Positions 22,821-36,137 of a DNA stretch of 64,000 nt are shown piece after piece. This DNA comes from Hydractinia symbiolongicarpus (taxonomy: Eukaryota > Cnidaria > Hydrozoa > Anthoathecata > Hydractiniidae): assembly GCF_029227915.1 (NCBI RefSeq), contig NC_079885.1, forward strand, positions 3,286,001-3,350,000. Reading direction: 5' to 3'. The position numbers and the translations under genes are program-made. Under the pieces are notes generated by a model. It searched no databases and was not told the DNA's origin. It saw only the letters and a program-made list of their open reading frames with translations. Numbering within the stretch: position 1 is the stretch's first letter; the number at the start of each line of letters is the position of its first letter.

Positions 22821-24268
22821 CAAATTAAGAAGAATGTTATTCCTTGGAATCAAATTGGCTCATCTATCACATTCATAAGGTCACAGTCCAGAATCACTTC
22901 AATTAAGTCCCACAGTCAATCGTTTCACTGTTAAAAACGATACAACTTAGTAATATCTGAAAAAAATCACTAATTACATGTTGGTACAAATATGTGACTC
23001 AACCGTTGTAAGTGAAGCGGATTGACACCGTTAGAAAGTCAATGAAATTTACTATTTGAAACTGTCTCTATTTCTTCAGCGCGCGCTAACGGCTAGGATT
23101 GGTCCCACAGTGAAAAATGACATATTTTATCTAAATTTTTAAAGTAAAGCGCAACCACAGCGCCCAGCGAAATCGGTAAATTCCAGCAATCATGTCAAAT
23201 TAAGAAGAATGTTATTTCTTGGGTCCAATTGTCTCACTTATCACATTTATAAAGTCAAAGTCTAAAATCAGTCCAATTAAGTCCCACAGCCAATCGTTTC
23301 ACTGTTAAGAGCGATGCAACCTAGTAAAATCAGAAGAATATCGCTAAATACATGTTGGTACGAATATGTGACGCAACTGTTGTGATTGAAACGTAATGAT
23401 ACCGTTAGAAAGTCAATGAAATGTAGTTTTTAAAACTGTCTCTCTTTCATCAGCGCGCACTAACGACTAGGATTGGTTCCACCGTAGAAAAGACTTATTT
23501 GTCTAAGTTTTTAAATCAAGTGCTACCACAGCGCCCAGTGAAATTGGTAAATTCCAGCAATCATGTCAAGGTAAGAAGAATGTTATTTCTTGGGTCCAAT
23601 TGTCTCACTTATCACATTTATAAGGTCGCAGTCCAAAATAAGTTCAATTAAGTCCCACAGTCCATCGTTTCACTGTTAAAAGTGATGCATCCTAGTAATA
23701 TTCGTATACTATCGCTAAATTGATGTTGGTACGAATATGTGACGCAACCGTTGTGACTCAAACGGATATATGCCGTTAGAAAGTTATTGAAATGTAGTTT
23801 TTAAAACTGTCTCTATTTCTTCAGCGCGCCATAACGGTTAGGATTGGTCCCACAGTAATAAAAATGACTTATTTTATATAAATTTTCAAGTGAAGCGCTA
23901 CCATAGGGCCGAGTGTAATCGCTGAATTCCAGCAATCATGTCAAATTAAGAAGAATGTTGCTCCTTGGAGTCCAATTGGCTCATTTATCACATTTATAAG
24001 GTCACAGTACAGAATCACTTCAATTAAGCCCCACAGTCAATCGTTTCACTGTCAAAAGAAATACAACTTAGTAATATCGGAAAAAAATCACTAAATACAT
24101 GTTGGTACGAATATGTGACGTAACCGTTGTAGTTGAAACGGACTGATACCGTTAGAAAGTCAATGAAATGTAGTATTTGAAACTGTCTCCATTTCTTCAG
24201 CGCGCACTAACGGCTAGGATTGGTCCAACAGTAAAGAAGGACTTATTTTATAAAAATTTTTAAGTGAA

Positions 24269-24290
24269 CCGCTACCACAGCAATCATGTC
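24269..24290 (+). repeat. 26-bp deletion junction, third copy
   Basis: Same deletion again, reading GCTACCACAGCAATCATG, 1469 bp after the second copy. The preceding GTGAACCGC (usual GTGAAGCGC) is a private change of this copy. Confidence 0.93.
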
Positions 24291-25379
24291 AAATTAAGAA
24301 GAATGTTATTCCTTGGAATCCAATTGGCTCATCTATCACATTCATAAGATCACAGTCCAGAATCACTTCAATTAAGTCCCACAGTCAATCGTTTCACTGT
24401 TAAAAACGATACAACTTAGTAATATCGGAAAAAAATCACTAAATACATGTTGGTACAAATATGTGACTCAACCGTTTTAAGTGAAGCGGATTGACACCGT
24501 TAGAAAGTCAATGAAATTTAGTATTTGAAACTGTCTCTATTTCTTCAGCGCGCGCTAACGGCTAGGATTGGTCCCACAGTAAAAAATGACATATTTTATC
24601 TAAATTTTTAAAGTGAAGCGCTACCACAGCGCCCAGCGAAATCGGTAAATTCCAGCAATCATGTCAAATTAAGAAGAATGTTATTTCTTGGGTCCAATTG
24701 TCTCACTTATCACATTTATTAAGTCACAGTCTAAAATCAGTCCAATTAAGTCCCACAGCCAATCGTTTCACTGTTAAGAGCGATGCAACCTAGTAAAATC
24801 AGAAGAATATCGCTAAATACATGTTGGTACGAATATGTGACGCAACTGTTGTGATTGAAACGTAATGATACCGTTAGAAAGTCAATGAAATGTAGTTTTT
24901 AAAACTGTCTCTCTTTCATCAGCGCGCACTAACGACTAGGATTGGTCCCACCGTAGAAAAGACTTATTTGTCTAAGTTTTTAAATCAAGTGCTACCACAG
25001 CGCCCAGTGAAATTGGTACATTCCAGCAATCATGTCAAGGTAAGAAGAATGTTATTTCTTGGGTCCAATTGTCTCACTTATCACATTTATAAGGTCGCAG
25101 TCCAAAATAAGTTCAATTAAGTCCCACAGTCCATCGTTTCTCTGTTAAAAGTGATGCATCCTAGTAATATTTGTATACTATCGCTAAATAGATGTTGGTA
25201 CGAATATGTGACGCAACCGTTGTGACTCAAACAGATATATACCGTTAAAAAGTTATTGAAATGTAGTTTTTAAAACTGTCTCTATTTCTTCAACGCGCCA
25301 TAACGGTTAGGATTGGTCCCACAGTAATAAAAATGACTTTTTTTATATAAATTTTCAAGTGAAGCGCTACCATAGGGCC

Positions 25380-28300
25380 GAGTGTAATCGCTGAATTCCA
25401 GAAATCATGTCAAATTAAAAAGAATGTTATTCCTTGGAGTCCATATGTCTCCCTTATCACATTTATAAGATCACAGTCCAAAATAATTTCAATTAAGTCC
25501 CACAGTCAATCGTTTCACTGTTAAAAGCGATGCAACCTAGTAATATCCGAATACTATCGCTAAATACATGTTGGTACGAATATGTGACGTAACCGTTGTA
25601 GTTGAAACGGATTGATAACGTTTGAAAGTCATTGAAATGTAGTATTTGAAACTGTCTCTATTTCTTCAGCGCGCACTAACGGCTAGGATTGGTCCCACAG
25701 TAAAAAAACTACTTATTTTATATAAATTTTTAAGTGAAGCGCTACCATTGGGCCGAGTGTAATCGCTGAATTCCAGAAATCATGTCAAATTAAAAAGAAT
25801 GTTATTCCTTTGAGTCCATATGTCTCACTTATCACATTTATAAGATCACAGTCCAAAATAATTTCAATTAAGTCCCACAGTCAATCGTTTCACTGTTAAA
25901 AGCGATGCAACCTAGTAATATCCGAATACTATCGCTAAAAACATGTTGGTACGAATATGTGACGCAACCGTTGTAACTCAAACGGATTTATACCGCCAGA
26001 AGGTCAATGAAATGTAGTCTTTGAAACTGCTCCTATTTATTCGGCGCGTGCTAACGGCCAGGATTGGTCCCATAGTAAAAAATGACTTATTTTATCTAAA
26101 TTTTTAAGTGAAGCGCTACCATTGGGCCGAGTGTAATCGCTGAATTCCAGCAATCATGTCAAATTAACAAGAATTTATTCCTTGGAATCCAATTGGCTCA
26201 TCTATCACATTCATAAGGACACAGTCAAGAATCACTTCAATTAAGTCCCACAGGCAATCGTTTCACTGTCAAAAGCAATACAACTTAGCAATATCGGAAA
26301 AAAATCACTAACTACATGTTGGTACGAATACGTGACGCAACCATTGTAACTTAAGCGGATTGACACCGTTAGAAAGTCACTGAAATGTAGTTTTTGAAAA
26401 TGTTTCTATTTCTTCAGAGCGCGCTAACGGCTAGGATTGGTCCCACAGTACAAAAAGACTTATTTTATCTAAATTTTTAAGTGAAGCGCTACCACTGGGA
26501 CGAGTGTAATCGCTGAATTGCAGCAATCATGTCAAATTAGGAAGAATGTTATTCCTTGGAATCCAATTAACTCATTTATCACATTTATAAGGTCACAGTC
26601 CAGAATCACTTCAATTAAGTCCCACAGTCAATCGTTTTACTGTCAAAAGCAATACAACTTAGTAATATCGGAAAAAAATCCCTAAATGCATGTTGGTACG
26701 AATATGTGACGTAACCGTTGTAATTGAAACGGATTGATACCGTTAGAAAGTCAATGAAATGTGGTATTTGAAACTGTCTCTATTTCTTCAGCGCGCACTA
26801 ACGGCTATGATTTGTCCAACAGTAAAAAAGGATTTATTTTATAAAAATTTTTAAGTGAAGCGCTACCACAGCGCCCAGTAAAATCGGTAAATTCCAGCAA
26901 TCATGTCAAGGTAAGAAGAATGTTATTTCTTGGGTCCAATTGTCTCATTTATCACATTTATAAGGTCACAGTCCAAAATAAGTTCAATTAACTCCCACAG
27001 TCCATCGTTTCACTGTTAAAAGCGATGCATCCTAGTAATATCCGAATACTATCGCTAAATACATGTTGGTACTAATATGTGACGCAACCGTTGTGACTCA
27101 AACGGATATATACCGTTAAAAAGTTATTGAAATGTAGTTTTTAAAACTGTCTTTATTTCTTCAACGCGCCATAACGGTTAGGATTGGTCCCACAGTAATA
27201 AAAATGACTTTTTTTATATAAATTTTCAAGTGAAGCGCTACCATAGGGCCGAGTGTAATCGCTGAATTCCAGCAATCATGTCAAATTAAGAAGAATGTTG
27301 CTCCTTGGAGTCCAATTGGCTCATTTATCACATTTATAAGGTCACAGTACAGAATCACTTCAATTAAGTCCCACAGTCAATCGTTTCACTGTCAAAAGAA
27401 ATACAACTTAGTAATATCGGAAAAGAATCACTAAATACATGATGGTACGAATACGTGACGCAACCGTTGTTAGTTAAGCGGATTGACACTGTTAGAAAGT
27501 CAATGAAATGTAGTTTTTGAAACTGTCTCTATTTCTTCAGCCCGCGCTAACGGCTAGGATTGGTCCCACAGTAAAAAATGACTTATTTTATATAAATTTT
27601 TAAGTGAAGCGCTACCATTGGGCCGAGTGTTATCGCTGAATTCCAGAAATCATGTCAAATTAAAAAGAATGTTATTCCTTGGAGTCCATATGTCTCCCTT
27701 ATCACATTTATAAGATCACAGTCCAAAATAATTTCAATTAAGTCCCACAGTCAATCGTTTCACTGTTAAAAGCGATGCAACCTAGTAATATCCGAATACT
27801 ATCGCTAAATACATGTTGGTACGAATATGTGACGTAACCGTTGTAGTTGAAACGGATTGATAACGTTTGAAAGTCAATGAAATGTGGTATTTGAAACTGT
27901 CTCTATTTCTTCAGCGCGCACTAACGGCTAGGATTGGTCCCACAGTAAAAAAACTACTTATTTTATATAAATTTTTAAGTGAAGCGCTACCATTGGGCCG
28001 AGTGTAATCGCTGAATTCCAGAAATCATGTCAAATTAAAAAGAATGTTATTCCTTTGAGTCCATATGTCTCACTTATCACATTTATAAGATCACAGTCCA
28101 AAATAATTTCAATTAAGTCCCACAGTCAATCGTTTCACTGTTAAAAGCGATGCAACCTAGTAATATCCGAATACTATCGCTAAAAACATGTTGGTACGAA
28201 TATGTGACGCAACCGTTGTAACTCAAACGGATTTATACCGCCAGAAGGTCAATGAAATGTAGTCTTTGAAACTGCTCCTATTTATTCGGCGCGTGCTAAC

Positions 28301-31300
28301 GGCCAGGATTGGTCCCACAGTAAAAAATGACTTATTTTATCTAAATTTTTAAGTGAAGCGCTACCATTGGGCCGAGTGTAATCGCTGAATTCCAGCAATC
28401 ATGTCAAATTAACAAGAATGTTATTCCTTGGAATCCAATTGGCTCATCTATCACATTCATAAGGACACAGTCAAGAATCACTTCAATTAAGTCCCACAGG
28501 CAATCGTTTCACTGTCAAAAGCAATACAACTTAGCAATATCGGAAAAAAATCACTAACTACATGTTGGTACGAATACGTGACGCAACCATTGTAACTTAA
28601 GCGGATTGACACCGTTAGAAAGTCACTGAAATGTAGTTTTTGAAAATGTTTCTATTTCTTCAGAGCGCGCTAACGGCTAGGATTGGTCCCACAGTACAAA
28701 AAGACTTATTTTATCTAAATTTTTAAGTGAAGCGCTACCACTGGGACGAGTGTAATCGCTGAATTGCAGCAATCATGTCAAATTAGGAAGAATGTTATTC
28801 CTTGGAATCCAATTGGCTCATTTATCACATTTATAAGGTCACAGTCCAGAATCACTTCAATTAAGTCCCACAGTCAATCGTTTAACTGTCAAAAGCAATA
28901 CAACTTAGTAATATCGGAAAAAAATCCCTAAATGCATGTTGGTACGAATATGTGACGTAACCGTTGTAATTGAAACGGATTGATACCGTTAGAAAGTCAA
29001 TGAAATGTGGTATTTGAAACTGTCTCTATTTCTTCAGCGCGCACTAACGGCTATGATTTGTCCAACAGTAAAAAAGGATTTATTTTATAAAAATTTTTAA
29101 GTGAAGCGCTACCACAGCGCCCAGTAAAATCGGTAAATTCCAGCAATCATGTCAAGGTAAGAAGAATGTTATTTCTTGGGTCCAATTGTCTCATTTATCA
29201 CATTTATAAGGTCACAGTCCAGAATCACTTCAATTAAGTCCCACAGGCAATCGTTTCACTGTCAAAAACAATAAAACTTAGCAATATCGGAAAAAAATCA
29301 CTAAATACATGTTGGTACAAATATGTGACTCAACCGTTGTAAGTGAAGCGGATTGACACCGTTAGAAAGTCAATAAAATTTAGTATTTGAAACTGTCTCT
29401 ATTTCTTCAGCGCGCGCTAACGGCTAGGATTGGTCCCACAGTTAAAAATGACATATTTTATCTAAATTTTTAAAGTGAAGCGCTACCACAGCGCCCAGCG
29501 AAATCGGTAAATTCCAGCAATCATGTCAAATTAAGAAGAATGTTATTTCTTGGGTCCAATTGTCTCACTTATCACATTTATAAAGTCACAGTCTAAAACG
29601 AGTCCAATTAAGTCCCACAGCCAATCGTTTCACTGTTAAGAGCGATGCAACCTAGTAAAATCAGAAGAATATCGCTAAATACATGTTGGTACGAATATGT
29701 GACGCAACTGTTGTGATTAAAACGTAATGATACCGTTAGAAAGTCAATGAAATGTAGTTTTTAAAACTGTCTCTCTTTCATCAGCGCGCACTAACGACTA
29801 GGATTGGTCCCACCGTAGAAAAGATTATTTGTCTAAGTTTTTAAATCAAGTGCTACCACAGCGCCCAGTGAAATTGGTAAATTCCAGCAATCATGTCAAG
29901 GTAAGAAAAATGTTATTTCTTGGGTCCAATTGTCTCACTTATCACATTTATAAGGTCGCAGTCCAAAATAAGTTCAATTAAGTCCCACAGTCCATCGTTT
30001 CACTGTTAAAAGTGATGCATCCTAGTAATATTCGTATACTATCGCTAAATAGATGTTGGTACGAATATGTGACGCAACCGTTGTGACTCAAACGGATATA
30101 TACCGTTAGAAAGTTATTGAAATGTAGTTTTTAAAACTGTCTCTATTTCTTCAGCGCGCCATAACGGTTAGGATTGGTCCCACAGTAATAAAAATGACTT
30201 ATTTTATATAAATTTTCAAGTGAAGCGCTACCATAGGGACGAGTGTAATCGCTGAATTCCAGCAATCATGTCAAATTAAGAAGAATGTTGCTCCTTGGAG
30301 TCCAATTGGCTCATTTATCACATTTATAAGGTCACAGTACAGAATCACTTCAATTAAGTCCCACAGTCAATCGTTTCACTGTCAAAAGAAATACAACTTA
30401 GTAATATCGGAAAAGAATCACTAAATACATAATGGTACGAATACGTGACGCAACCGTTGTTAGTTAAGCGGATTGACACTGTTAGAAAGTCAATGAAATG
30501 TAATTTTTGAAACTGTCTCTATTTCTTCAGCGCGCACTAACGGCTAGGATTGGTCCCACAGTAAAAAAACTACTTATTTTATATAAATTTTTAAGTGAAG
30601 CGCTACCATTGGGCCGAGTGTAATCGCTGAATTCCAGAAATCATGTCAAATTAAAAAGAATGTTATTCCTTGGAGTCCATATGTCTCACTTATCACATTT
30701 ATAAGATCACAGTCCAGAATAATTTCAATTAAGTCCCACAGTCAATCGTTTCACTGTTAAAAGCGATGCAACCTAGTAATATCCGAATACTATCGCTAAA
30801 AACATGTTGGTACGAATATGTGACGCAACCGTTGTAACTCAAACGGATTTATACCGCCAGAAGGTCAATGAAATGTAGTCTTTGAAACTGCTCCTATTTA
30901 TTCGGCGCGTGCTAACGGCCAGGATTGGTCCCACAGTAAAAAATGACTTATTTTATCTAAATTTTTAAGTGAAGCGCTACCATTGGGCCGAGTGTAATCG
31001 CTGAATTCCAGCAATCATGTCAAATTAACAAGAATGTTATTCCTTGGAATCCAATTGGCTCATCTATCACATTCATAAGGTCACAGTCAAGAATCACTTC
31101 AATTAAGTCCCACAGGCAATCGTTTCACTGTCAAAAGCAATACAACTTAGCAATATCGGAAAAAAATCACTAAATACATGTTGGTACGAATACGTGACGC
31201 AACCATTGTAACTTAAGCGGATTGACACCGTTAGAAAGTCACTGAAATGTAGTTTTTGAAAATGTTTCTATTTCTTCAGAGCGCGCTAACGGCTAGGATT

Positions 31301-31570
31301 GGTCCCACAGTACAAAAAGACTTATTTTATCTAAATTTTTAAGTGAAGCGCTACCACTGGGACGAGTGTAATCGCTGAATTGCAGCAATCATGTCAAATT
31401 AGGAAGAATGTTACTCCTTGGAATCCAATTGGCTCATTTATCACATTTATAAGGTCACAGTCCAGAATCACTTCAATTAAGTCCCACAGTCAATCGTTTT
31501 ACTGTCAAAAGCAATACAACTTAGTAATATCGGAAAAAATCCTAAATGCATGTTGGTACGAATATGTGAC
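25380..31570 (+). repeat. Higher-order repeats: 2245-bp hexamer, 2616-bp heptamer and a partial third copy
   Basis: Landmarks 25683, 26058, 26431 and 26805 recur at 27928, 28303, 28677 and 29051 (offset 2245-2246). The first three recur again at 30544, 30919 and 31293 (offset 2616). Shared variants include AGAAATCATGTCAAATTAAAAAG, GAGTCCATATGTCTC, GAAACTGCTCCTATTTATTCGG, GGACACAGTCAAGAATC, CTAACTACATG, TCAGAGCGCGC, AATGCATGTTGG and GGCTATGATTTGTCC. The middle copy carries a three-monomer insertion (29424, 29798, 30168) of the class A, C, D type used at 20.9-21.9 kb. Copy 3 begins near 30526 and fades near 31570. Copy 1 instead has a D unit at 27178 and a CAGCCCGCGC unit at 27554. Confidence 0.88.
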
Positions 31571-31975
31571 GCAACCGTTGTAGTTGAAACGGACTAATAC
31601 CGTTAGAAAGTCAATGAAATGTAGTATTTGAAACTGTCTCTATTTCTTCAGCGCGTGCTAACGGCTAGGATTGGTCCCACAGTAAAAAATGACTTATGTT
31701 ATCTAAATTTTTAGGTGGAGTGCTACCATTGGGCCGAGTGTAATCGCTGAATTGCAGCAATCATGTCAAATTAAGAAAAATGTTTTTCCTTGTAGTCCAA
31801 TTGGCTCATTTATCACATTTATAAGGTTGCAGTCCAGAATCACTTCAATTAAGTCCCACATTCAATCCTTTCACTGTTAAAAGCGATGCAACCTAGTAAA
31901 ATCAGAAAAATATCGCTAAATACATGTTGGTACGAATATGTGACGCAACTGTTGTAATTGAAACGGAATGATAGC
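31571..31975 (+). repeat. Class B transition monomer
   Basis: The monomer at landmark 31665 carries TTTTTAGGTGGAGTGC and AGAAAAATG. It switches mid-unit from the class B style to AAAATCAGAAAAATATCGC, typical of the left part of the window. It joins the hexamer/heptamer block to the pentamer block. There is no gene. Confidence 0.7.
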
Positions 31976-34900
31976 GTGAGAAAATCAATGAAATGTAGTA
32001 TTTAAAACTGTCTCTATTTCTTCAACGCGCGCTAACGGCAAGGATTGGTCCAACCGTAAAGAATGACTTATTTATCTAAATTTTTAAGTGAAGCGCTCTC
32101 ATAGGGCCGAGTGCAATCGCTGAATTCCAGCAATCATGTCAAATTAAGAAGAATGTTATTCCTTGAAGTCCAATTGGCTTATTTATTACATTTATAAGGT
32201 CACAGTACAGAATCACTTCAATTAAGACCCACAGTCAATCGGTTCACTGTCAAAAGCAATACAACTAAGTAATATCGGAAAAGAGTCACTAAATACATGT
32301 TGGTGCGAATATGTGACGCAACCGTTGTAAGTTTAGCGACCGTTAGAAAGTCAATGAAATGTAGTATTTGAAACTGTCTCTATTTCTTCAGCACGCACTA
32401 ACGGCTAGGATTGGTCCAACAGTAAAGAAGGACTTATTTTATAAAAATTTTTAAGTGAAGCGCTACGATAGGGCTGAGTGTAATAGCTGAATTCCAGCAA
32501 TCATGTCAAATTAAGAAGAATGTTATACCTTGGAGTCCAATTGGCTCATTTATCACATTTATAAAGTCACAGCACAGAATCACTTCAATTAAGTTCCACA
32601 GTCAATCGTTTCACTGCGAAAAGCAGTACAACTTAGTAATATCGTAAAAAAATCACCAAATACATGTTGGTACGAATACGTGACGCAACAATTGTAACTG
32701 AAGCGGATTGACACCGTTAGAAAGTCACTGAAATGTAGTTTTTGAAAATGTTTCTATTTCTTCAGAGCGCGCTAACGGCTAGGATTGGTCCCACAGTACA
32801 AAAAGACTTATTTTATCTAAATTTTTAAGTGAAGCGCTACCACTGGGACGAGTGTAATCGCTGAATTGCAGCAATCATGTCAAATTAGGAAGAATGTTAT
32901 TCCTTGGAATCCAATTGGCTCATTTATCACATTTATAAAGTCACAGTCCAGAATCACTTCAATTAAGTCCCACAGTCAATCGTTTCACTGTCAAAAGCAA
33001 TACAACTTAGTAATATCGGAAAAAAATCCCTAAATACATGTTGGTACGAATATGTGACGCAACCGTTGTACTTGAAACGGACTAATACCGTTAGAAAGTC
33101 AATGAAATGTAGTATTTGAAACTGTCTCTATTTCTTCAGCGCGCGCTAACGGCTAGGATTGGTCCCACAGTAAAAAATGACTTATGTTATCTAAATTTTT
33201 AAGTGAAGTGCTACCATTGGGCCGAGTGTAATCGCTGAATTGCAGCAATCATGTCAAATTAAGAAGAATGTTTTTCCTTGTAGTCCAATTGGCTCATTTA
33301 TCTCATTTATAAGGTCACAGTACAGAATCACATCAATTAAGTCCCACAGTCAATCGTTTCACTGTTAAAAGCGATGCATTCTAGTAATATCCGAATACTA
33401 TCGCTAAATACATGTTGCTACGAATATGTGACGCAACCGTTGTAACTCAAACGGATTTATACCGTTAGAAAGTCATTGAAATGTAGTTTTTAAAACTATC
33501 TCTATTTCTGCAGCGCGCGATAACGGCTAGGATTGGTCCCACAGTAAAAAAATCACTTATTTTATATAAATTTTTAAGTGAAGCGCTACCATAGGGCCGA
33601 GTGTAATCGCTGAATTCCAGAAATCATGTCAAATTAAGAAGAATGTTATTCCTTGGAGTCTAATTGGCTCATTTATCACATTTATAAGGTCAAAGTCCAA
33701 AATCAGTTCAATTAAGTCCCACAGTCAATCGTTTCACTGTTAAAAGCGAACAAACTTAGTAATATCGGAAAAAAATCATTAAGTACATGTTGGTACGAAT
33801 ATGTGACGCAACCGTTGTAGTAAAAACGGACTGATACCGTGAGAAAATCAATGAAATGTAGTATTTAAAACTGTCTCTATTTCTTCAACGCGCGCTAACG
33901 GCAAGGATTGGTCCAACCGTAAAGAATGACTTATTTATCTAAATTTTTAAGTGAAGCGCTATCATAGGGCCGAGTGTAATCGCTGAATTCCAGCAATCAT
34001 GTCAAATTAAGAAGAATGTTATTCCTTGAAGTCCAATTGGCTTATTTATTACATTTATAAGGTCACAGTACAGAATCACTTCAATTAAGACCCACAGTCA
34101 ATCGGTTCACTGTCAAAAGCAATACAACTAAGTAATATCGGAAAAGAGTCACTAAATACATGTTGGTGCGAATATGTGACGCAACCGTTGTAAGTTTAGC
34201 GACCGTTAGAAAGTCAATGAAATGTAGTATTTGAAACTGTCTCTATTTCTTCAGCGCGCACTAACGGCTAGGATTGGTCCCACAGTAAAGAAGGACTTAT
34301 TTTATAAAAATTTTTAAGTGAAGCGCTACGATAGGGCTGAGTGTAATAGCTGAATTCCAGCAATCATGTTAAATTAAGAAGAATGTTATACCTTGGAGTC
34401 CAATTGGCTCATTTATCACATTTATAAAGTCACAGCACAGAATCACTTCAATTAAGTTCCACAGTCAATTGTTTCACTGTGAAAAGCAGTACAACTTAGT
34501 AATATCGGAAAAAAATCACCAAATACATGTTGGTACGAATACGTGACGCAACAAGTGTAACTGAAGCGGATTGACACCGTTAGAAAGTCACTGAAATGTA
34601 GTTTTTGAAAATGTTTCTATTTCTTCAGAGCGCGCTAACGGCTAGGATTGGTCCCACAGTACAAAAAGACTTATTTTATCTAAATTTTTAAGTGAAGCGC
34701 TACCACTGGGACGAGTGTAATCGCTGAATTGCAGCAATCATGTCAAATTAGGAAGAATGTTATTCCTTGGAATCCAATTGGCTCATTTATAACATTTATA
34801 AGGTCACAGTCCAGAATCACTTCAATTAAGTCCCACAGTCAATCGGTTCACTGTCAAAAGCAATACAACTTAGTAATATCGGAAAAAAATCCCTAAATAC

Positions 34901-35225
34901 ATGTTGGTACGAATATGTGACGCAACCGTTGTACTTGAAACGGACTAATACCGTTAGAAAGTCAATGAAATGTAGTATTTGAAACTGTCTCTATTTCTTC
35001 AGCGCGCGCTAACGGCTAGGATTGGTCCCACAGTAAAAAATGACTTATGTTATCTAAATTTTTAAGTGAAGTGCTACCATTGGGCCGAGTGTAATCGCTG
35101 AATTGCAGCAATCATGTCAAATTAAGAAGAATGTTTTTCCTTGTAGTCCAATTGGCTCATTTATCTCATTTATAAGGTCACAGTACAGAATCACTTCAAT
35201 TAAGTCCCACAGTCAATCGTTTCAC
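31976..35225 (+). repeat. Higher-order repeat: 1863-bp pentamer, one full and one 3'-truncated copy
   Basis: Landmarks 32039, 32405, 32779 and 33153 recur at 33902, 34268, 34642 and 35016, all 1863 bp later. Copy 1 is 31976-33838 and copy 2 33839 to about 35225. Shared variants are CGTGAGAAAATC, CGGCAAGGATTGGTCCAACCG, TCATAGGGCCGAG, TTGAAGTCC, AAGACCCACAG, TTTAGCGACCGTTAG, GCTACGATAGGGCTGAG, AAGTCACAGCACAG and the unit-B signature TCAGAGCGCGC. The fifth monomer of copy 1 (33527) has no partner in copy 2, which runs into the 12-mer instead. Confidence 0.9.
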
Positions 35226-36137
35226 TGTCAAAAGCTATGCAACATAGTAATATCGGAAAAAAATCCCTAAATACATGTTGGTACGAATATGTGACGCAAC
35301 CGTTGTAGTTGAAACGGACTAATACCGTTAGAAAGTCAATGAAATGTAGTATTTGAAACTGTCTCTATTTCTTTTGCGCCCGCTAACGGCTAGGATTGGT
35401 CCCACAGTAAAAAATGACTTTTGTTATCTAAATTTTTAAGTGAAGATCTACCATTGGGCCGAGTGTAATCGCTGAATTGCAGCAATCATGTCAAATTAAG
35501 AAGAATGTTATACCTTGGAGTCCAATTGGATCATTTATCACATTTAAAAGGTCACAGCAACGAATCACTTCAATTACGTTCCACAGTCAATCGTTTCACT
35601 GTGAAAAGCAGTACAACTTAGTAATATCGGAAAAAAATCACTAAATACATGTTGGTACGAATACGTGACGCAACCATTGTAACTTAAGCGGATTAACACC
35701 GTTAGAAAGTCACTGAAATGTAGTTTTTGAATATGTTTCTATTTCTTCAGAGCGCGCTAACGGCTAGGATTGGTCCCACAGTACAAAAAGACCTATTTTA
35801 TCTAAATTTTTAAGTGAAGCTTTACGACTGGGACGAGTGTAATCGCTGAATTGCAGCAATCATGTCAAATTAGGAAGAATGTTATTCCTTGGAATCCAAT
35901 TGGCTCATTTATCACATTTATAAGGTCACAGTCCAGAATCACTTCAATTAAGTTCCACAGTCAATCGTTTCACTGTCAAAAGCAATACAACTTAGTAATA
36001 TAGGAAAAAAATCCCTAAATACATGTTGGTACGAATATGTGACGCAACCGTTGTAGTTGAAACGGACTAATACCGTTAGAAAGTCAATGAAATGTAGTAT
36101 TTGAAACTGTCTCTATTTCTTCAGCGCCCGCTAACGG

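Larger units (their letters stand above)
20267..25430 (+). repeat. Higher-order repeats: 2218-bp hexamer then 1469-bp tetramers, sharing a short 348-bp monomer
   Basis: Landmarks 20527, 20875, 21249 and 21620 recur at 22745, 23093, 23467 and 23838 (offset 2218) and again at 24214, 24562, 24936 and 25307 (further offset 1469). The first copy also holds two extra monomers (21996, 22370), making it a hexamer; the later units are tetramers. Each copy opens with a monomer only 348 bp long because of the same 26-bp deletion, followed by a class A unit, a C unit (ACGACTAGG, 371 bp) and a D unit (ATAACGGTTAGG). The switch from hexamer to tetramer lies near 24075-24110, around the dyad. Confidence 0.9.
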
